From Eubacterium sp. AF22-8LB (GTDB lineage Bacteria; Bacillota_I; Bacilli_A; Erysipelotrichales; Erysipelotrichaceae), in the NCBI RefSeq assembly GCF_003458715.1, contig NZ_QRVI01000014.1, forward strand, positions 1 through 58,164: 58,164 nt of DNA, written 5' to 3'. Position numbers and translations under genes: made by a program. This document shows, piece by piece, positions 56,697 through 58,164 of this stretch. Numbering within the stretch: position 1 is the first letter of the stretch; the number at the start of each line of letters is the position of its first letter. A model generated the notes under the pieces. The model was not told the origin of the DNA, did no database searches, and worked only from the letters and a program-made list of their open reading frames with translations.

Positions 56697-57314
56697 ATGA
56701 ATAAAGAATTGATTGAAGAACTAAAAAAACAAGATTTTAATATAGTAGCTGTATCTAAAACGCGTACAAAGGAAGAAATTGATGAAGTTGCGCAAATGGG
56801 TTTAACTACTTTTGGAGAAAATCGTGTACAGGAATTTATAGATAAGTATGATCCAAAATATACTTGGCATATTATCGGACATCTACAGACAAACAAAGTG
56901 AAATATATTATTGGAAAGGTCGATGTGATTGAAAGTTTAGATTCATTGAAGTTGGCTGAAGAAATTGAAAAGCAGGCTAGTAAGCATGGGATCGTTCAAA
57001 AGGTATTAGTAGAACTTAAAATATCAGAAGATCCAAATAAAACAGGCTATCCTTTTAAAGATGCGAAAAACTTTATTTTCCAACTACAGGAATTTAAACA
57101 TATTCAAATCAAAGGAATAATGTGTGTGGCATCTAAGACGGATGATCAAGCTTTAGTTGAATCTGAGTTTGAACAAATGCATAATCTTTACTTAGAATTA
57201 AAAGAGCAATATCCAGATATGGACACTTTATCTATGGGTATGTCTCAAGATTATAAGTTAGCCGTTAAGCATGGTTCGAATACAGTTCGAATTGGTCGTG
57301 CTATTTTTGAATAA
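56697..57314 (+). CDS. YggS/PLPBP family PLP homeostasis protein
   Basis: A 205-residue PLP-binding protein with an alanine-racemase-like barrel, without known catalysis, that buffers pyridoxal phosphate. A-V-S-K-T-R-T holds the PLP lysine; F-G-E-N-R-V-Q-E, W-H-I-I-G-H-L-Q-T-N-K, L-S-M-G-M-S-Q-D-Y and V-R-I-G-R-A-I-F complete the family marks. It is slightly shorter than most homologues at the N terminus. Confidence 0.95.
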   Translation: MNKELIEELKKQDFNIVAVSKTRTKEEIDEVAQMGLTTFGENRVQEFIDKYDPKYTWHIIGHLQTNKVKYIIGKVDVIESLDSLKLAEEIEKQASKHGIVQKVLVELKISEDPNKTGYPFKDAKNFIFQLQEFKHIQIKGIMCVASKTDDQALVESEFEQMHNLYLELKEQYPDMDTLSMGMSQDYKLAVKHGSNTVRIGRAIFE

Positions 57315-57341
57315 TTCTTTTAATGGTGTTATACTAGTCCC

Positions 57342-58058
57342 ATGAAAAATTCAAATAAAAGAAAATTACAAACCAATAAGATACTTCTTATTGTGGCATG
57401 TGTTTGTTTAATAGTTGGTTTGTTTACTGTTTTGTTGTCAAACAATTCAAAAACAAAAGACAATGAGCACCACAATTATATCGCGACTGTCATGATTGAT
57501 GCAGGACATGGCGGGTATGATGGAGGAACAATTGGTGCTGATGGTACTTGTGAAAAAGATTTGACTTTAGAATTAGCTCTAGAAACAGGTAAACAGCTAC
57601 AAAAAATCAATCCTGACATCAAGGTCGTTTATACTCGTACAAGTGACAAAATCACTTGGTCAGAAGATGAAGTAGAGGATTTAACAGCTCGAGTTGAAAT
57701 GGCAAAAAAAGAGAATGCCGATTATTATTTCTCGTTCCATATCAATTCAAATGACGATCCAAGCTGTGATGGATATGTTTCTTATATTCGTAAAGATGAT
57801 AAAGTAAGTAAAAAAATCACTAAGTACCTATCTAAGAATCTATCTGATATAGATTGGAGTTATGATCGTGGTACCCTTACAACAGAATCTTATCCTTTGC
57901 ATGTGGTTGATCTACAAAAAATTCCATCTATTCTTTTTGAAGCTGGTTTTATAACAAATCCTAATGAGCTTCAACAGTTAAAGGATAGTACAAATCAAAA
58001 GAAAATCGCAAAGGCTGTTGCGAAAGCTTTTGATAAATACATTACTGAAAATAAATAA
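57342..58058 (+). CDS. N-acetylmuramoyl-L-alanine amidase (Amidase_3), membrane-anchored
   Basis: A 238-residue peptidoglycan amidase cutting between muramic acid and the stem peptide. An N-terminal helix (about 13-32) anchors or exports it. The zinc domain has His56 in I-D-A-G-H-G-G, Glu71 in T-C-E-K-D-L, F-H-I-N-S, and the catalytic Glu in L-F-E-A-G-F-I-T-N. No SH3 or LysM binding repeats. The ribosome site is poor (a TATACT lies close upstream), and its start should be checked. Confidence 0.93.
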   Translation: MKNSNKRKLQTNKILLIVACVCLIVGLFTVLLSNNSKTKDNEHHNYIATVMIDAGHGGYDGGTIGADGTCEKDLTLELALETGKQLQKINPDIKVVYTRTSDKITWSEDEVEDLTARVEMAKKENADYYFSFHINSNDDPSCDGYVSYIRKDDKVSKKITKYLSKNLSDIDWSYDRGTLTTESYPLHVVDLQKIPSILFEAGFITNPNELQQLKDSTNQKKIAKAVAKAFDKYITENK

Positions 58059-58064
58059 AGAAAA

Positions 58065-58101
58065 AAACCGATATTTTAATCCTACATATCGGTTTTTATT
58101 A
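58065..58101 (+). terminator. Terminator after the amidase gene
   Basis: AAACCGATAT / ATATCGGTTT with a loop of about 14 bases, and a T run on the 3' side. Confidence 0.85.
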
Positions 58102-58122
58102 TAGTTGGGTAACCAATTTTAA

Positions 58123-58157
58123 TTGGGGTCATTATTTTTGGGGTCTAATTTGGGGTC
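58123..58157. repeat. Three TTGGGGTC repeats at the right edge
   Basis: TTGGGGTC occurs at 58123, 58138 and 58150, within AT-rich sequence up to the window end. Several short direct repeats at a boundary resemble the multiply repeated ends of IS21-type insertion sequences, but no transposase is in view. Confidence 0.4.
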
Positions 58158-58164
58158 AATTTTA

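Overview
The window is AT-rich chromosome from a low-GC Gram-positive anaerobe. The 16S rRNA gene at the left end reads like an Erysipelotrichia/Erysipelotrichales (Bacillota) sequence; I give no genus because no database search was possible. A glycyl radical enzyme, ferredoxin-linked flavoenzyme, D-2-hydroxyacid dehydrogenase, GH29 fucosidase and oligopeptide-binding lipoproteins fit a gut or oral fermenter.

Layout. 1-5,068: rrn operon (5S, 23S, 16S, all minus strand) with a clear promoter and two boxA sites. 5,069-14,950: class A beta-lactamase-like protein, then the purine operon purE-purL-purF-purM-purN-purH (minus) behind a leader with a small ORF and an intrinsic terminator. 14,950-24,513: MATE exporter, a peptide-binding lipoprotein under a tryptophan T-box plus a Trp-Trp-Trp leader peptide, a glycyl radical enzyme with divergent activase and DeoR regulator, and a second peptide-binding lipoprotein. 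24,683-28,955: tmk-holB-ricT-rsmI and the separate purC. 29,043-31,713: zinc/cadmium-type P-type ATPase, free metal-binding domain protein and an ArsR/CzrA sensor. 31,972-37,824: F1Fo ATP synthase operon in which delta is reduced to its C-terminal domain and fused in frame to alpha. 38,051-41,025: MacB/FtsX-type ABC exporter. 41,410-47,286: five-gene operon of AprA-like flavoenzyme, ferredoxin, third peptide-binding lipoprotein, M42 aminopeptidase and D-2-hydroxyacid dehydrogenase. 47,395-58,164: SRAP/YedK (possibly leaderless), alpha-L-fucosidase, a CsbB-GtcA-YfhO polymer glycosylation set, PIG-L deacetylase, two-component system, DUF2798 protein, YggS, amidase, and three TTGGGGTC repeats at the right edge.

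How the parts work together. Three orphan peptide-binding lipoproteins without permease genes nearby sit beside different catabolic or regulatory modules, suggesting interchangeable receptors for a shared permease encoded elsewhere. The first is predicted to respond to tryptophan shortage at two levels, charged tRNA (T-box) and Trp codon translation (leader peptide), a logic known from anti-TRAP control in Bacillus subtilis but here attached to an uptake protein. The purine operon appears to use ribosome-coupled attenuation.

Most notable observations: (1) PurF has lost its glutaminase nucleophile and oxyanion motif while keeping its PRPP domain and iron-sulfur cysteines; (2) the delta(C-terminal domain)-alpha fusion in ATP synthase; (3) the Trp T-box plus WWW leader peptide; (4) the pur leader ORF whose stop codon touches the terminator stem; (5) tandem 22-bp-phased operators in the glycyl radical enzyme and ABC exporter promoters. 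These are readings of sequence alone.
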